Positions 24,064 through 25,040 of a DNA stretch of 25,040 nucleotides are shown here, one piece after another (position 1 is the stretch's first letter; the number at the start of each line of letters is the position of its first letter). Below the pieces are notes generated by a model, which worked only from the letters and a program-made list of their open reading frames with translations, was not told the DNA's origin and did no database searches. Source of the DNA: JBHEPS01 sp046261635 (lineage in GTDB: Bacteria; Acidobacteriota; Thermoanaerobaculia; Gp7-AA8); contig JBHEOL010000089.1 in NCBI GenBank assembly GCA_046261635.1, forward strand, positions 1 to 25,040, in the 5' to 3' direction. Both the position numbers and the translations under genes were made by a program.

Positions 24064-24094
24064 GGGGTGGGATTCTCTGCCGCTCAGGCACTCC
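24064..24094 (+). promoter_or_regulatory. 31-bp shared upstream element, copy C (right-edge gene)
   Basis: On the plus strand it starts GGGGTGGGATTCT and ends GGCACTCC, aligning without gaps to copies A and B over 31 positions. It lies 44 bp before ATG 24139. Confidence 0.6.
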
Positions 24095-24138
24095 TCCTCC
24101 CGTGACGACCGGGCACCGGACGTCGAACAGGAGAGAGC

Positions 24139-25040
24139 ATGAACTTCATGGCAACCATCGTTCACATCGTCATTTCCGGACTCGTAGCAGTGCAGCAAGT
24201 AGAGGACCCGCAGACAAAACTCCTGACAGGCGCCTGGAGGCTCGCTGCGCCATCTACGACGAGTGCAGCAGGGTCCGCAGGCGGCATGCACGGCCATTCC
24301 GGAGGCATTCATCTGCCGGTCCTCATTCTGAAGTCGGACAGCGTCGATCCTCGGGCGGTAAAGCTACCCTCGTTCTCGCTGGTGAATGTCGCCTCGAATC
24401 AGAAAGGCAACGTCGCGAACGAGTTCGAGGCATGGATCCTGGCCGACTCCGAGGTGTCGTTCTCTCCGGCGGGGCGGCCGGTGGGACGCGTGACGATTCC
24501 GTCGAACCTCCTCAACATGAAGACGGACCTCTGCGTGACTCATGACTGCGCGGTGATCGATCCATCGCGCTCGGTGGGAAACGGATTGGTGTTCGACGTC
24601 CGGGTTCCACCAGCTGGCGCTGAGACGACGTGGCTCGACCCTGGCCTCAATCGCGTCGTGTTCCGGAGCAAAGTGGACAAGGAGCTGGGTGCCATTGCCG
24701 AGGAGGTCTGCCTGCAGTTCGAGATTCCGGGCGATACGCTCACGATGCACGTGAAGCGGCAGAACACGGAGTTCGACGTTCCTGTGAAGGCGCAGGACGG
24801 TCGTATCGACATCATGGCGGTCCATCGTCCGCTGCCTCAACCAAAGCCGGGTGACGTACTCGAGCACATCGACCATTTCTATGGATTGTCGAAGTCCGTC
24901 GCTCCGGAGGACCACGCGTACGTGATCAACCAGAAGGGTCCCCAGCTCCCCCGGATCCGGCGGCACAACCACCCGGAGATTCTGAGCACGCTCATCCCCA
25001 GCGGCTCCGACTGCCCTCCGGGCGGAGGATGGGAGCCGTA
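24139..25040 (+). CDS. Protein of unknown function, partial, runs off right edge (300+ aa visible)
   Basis: The frame is open from ATG 24139 to the window end with no stop; GGAGAG stands just upstream. I do not recognise the family. The N-terminus is hydrophobic (MNFMATIVHIVISGLVAV), perhaps a weak export signal. It is followed by a Gly/His/Ser-rich linker and beta-rich sequence (VKLPSFSLVNVAS, FEAWILADSEVSFSPAG, RVTIPSNLLN). A Pro-rich section and IRRHNHPEILSTL come later, and the last visible residues are PPGGGWEP. It is divergent from the CxxCH protein and shares the 31-bp upstream element. Confidence 0.75.
   Translation, partial: MNFMATIVHIVISGLVAVQQVEDPQTKLLTGAWRLAAPSTTSAAGSAGGMHGHSGGIHLPVLILKSDSVDPRAVKLPSFSLVNVASNQKGNVANEFEAWILADSEVSFSPAGRPVGRVTIPSNLLNMKTDLCVTHDCAVIDPSRSVGNGLVFDVRVPPAGAETTWLDPGLNRVVFRSKVDKELGAIAEEVCLQFEIPGDTLTMHVKRQNTEFDVPVKAQDGRIDIMAVHRPLPQPKPGDVLEHIDHFYGLSKSVAPEDHAYVINQKGPQLPRIRRHNHPEILSTLIPSGSDCPPGGGWEP

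Larger units (their letters stand above)
23808..24138. other. 331-bp divergent intergenic region
   Basis: This holds the control regions of the minus-strand secreted protein (start 23807) and the plus-strand gene at 24139. Inside are two copies of the 31-bp element facing opposite ways (23865-23895 and 24064-24094) and an AT-rich palindrome at 23913-23924. No gene is supported here. Confidence 0.6.

Overview
The window is GC-rich and densely coded, and most of it (about positions 1-18,330) is one long minus-strand operon encoding an extracellular contractile injection system (eCIS): a headless phage-tail-like particle of the Afp / PVC / MAC / Streptomyces-CIS class. No tRNA, rRNA, CRISPR array, transposase, integrase, capsid or terminase gene was seen, so this is a domesticated chromosomal tail system and not a prophage. 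The lineage cannot be read with certainty. High GC, a sigma-54 enhancer-binding regulator, secreted proteins with CxxCH motifs and the eCIS gene order would fit Acidobacteriota or a similar soil/sediment phylum (inference, low confidence).

Layout, in transcription order from high to low coordinates on the minus strand. A sigma-54-type activator with a degenerate receiver domain (19852-18497) sits just upstream of the operon. The operon follows: DUF4255/Pvc16 tail terminator (18329-17739), an unrecognised 295-aa protein (17742-16855), main sheath (16835-14946), inner tube 1 (14894-14439), a large second sheath with an FN3-like insert (14442-11941), inner tube 2 (11941-11441), CIS tube/Afp7-type protein (11448-10681), a 57-aa small protein (10677-10504), gpD-like hub (10496-9423), gpV-like spike (9421-8717), a 600-aa protein with a C-terminal membrane anchor (8708-6906), gp25-like baseplate wedge (6902-6510), gpJ-like baseplate protein (6500-4155), a propeller/tail-protein-I fusion (4155-1438), a cysteine-rich eCIS-associated protein (1441-50) and the first codons of another gene (40-<1). 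Most junctions are overlaps (ATGA, GTGA, TGATG) or gaps below 15 bp, so the genes are translationally coupled. The tape measure, PAAR tip, AAA+ ATPase (Afp15 type) and cargo are not in the window and probably lie beyond its left edge.

Right of the regulator (19853-25040) is an ordinary-looking block: a 448-bp non-coding stretch, a stand-alone AraC-type HTH protein (20618-20301), a membrane-anchored NUDIX hydrolase whose reading frame appears broken near 20891, a strong 13-bp-stem hairpin (21873-21903), a secreted protein with one CxxCH motif (23807-21912), and a divergent plus-strand gene that runs off the right edge (24139->25040).

Most interesting signals: (1) a 31-bp element with two conserved blocks at fixed spacing upstream of three genes (AraC, the secreted CxxCH protein and the divergent right-edge gene); (2) in-frame 12-bp micro-repeats encoding S-P-x-x tetrapeptides, scattered through four different eCIS proteins including both sheaths; (3) the C-terminally membrane-anchored 600-aa protein inside the baseplate gene block; (4) the NUDIX frameshift; (5) a TGTRAC-type dyad placed like an activator site between the sigma-54 regulator and the operon.
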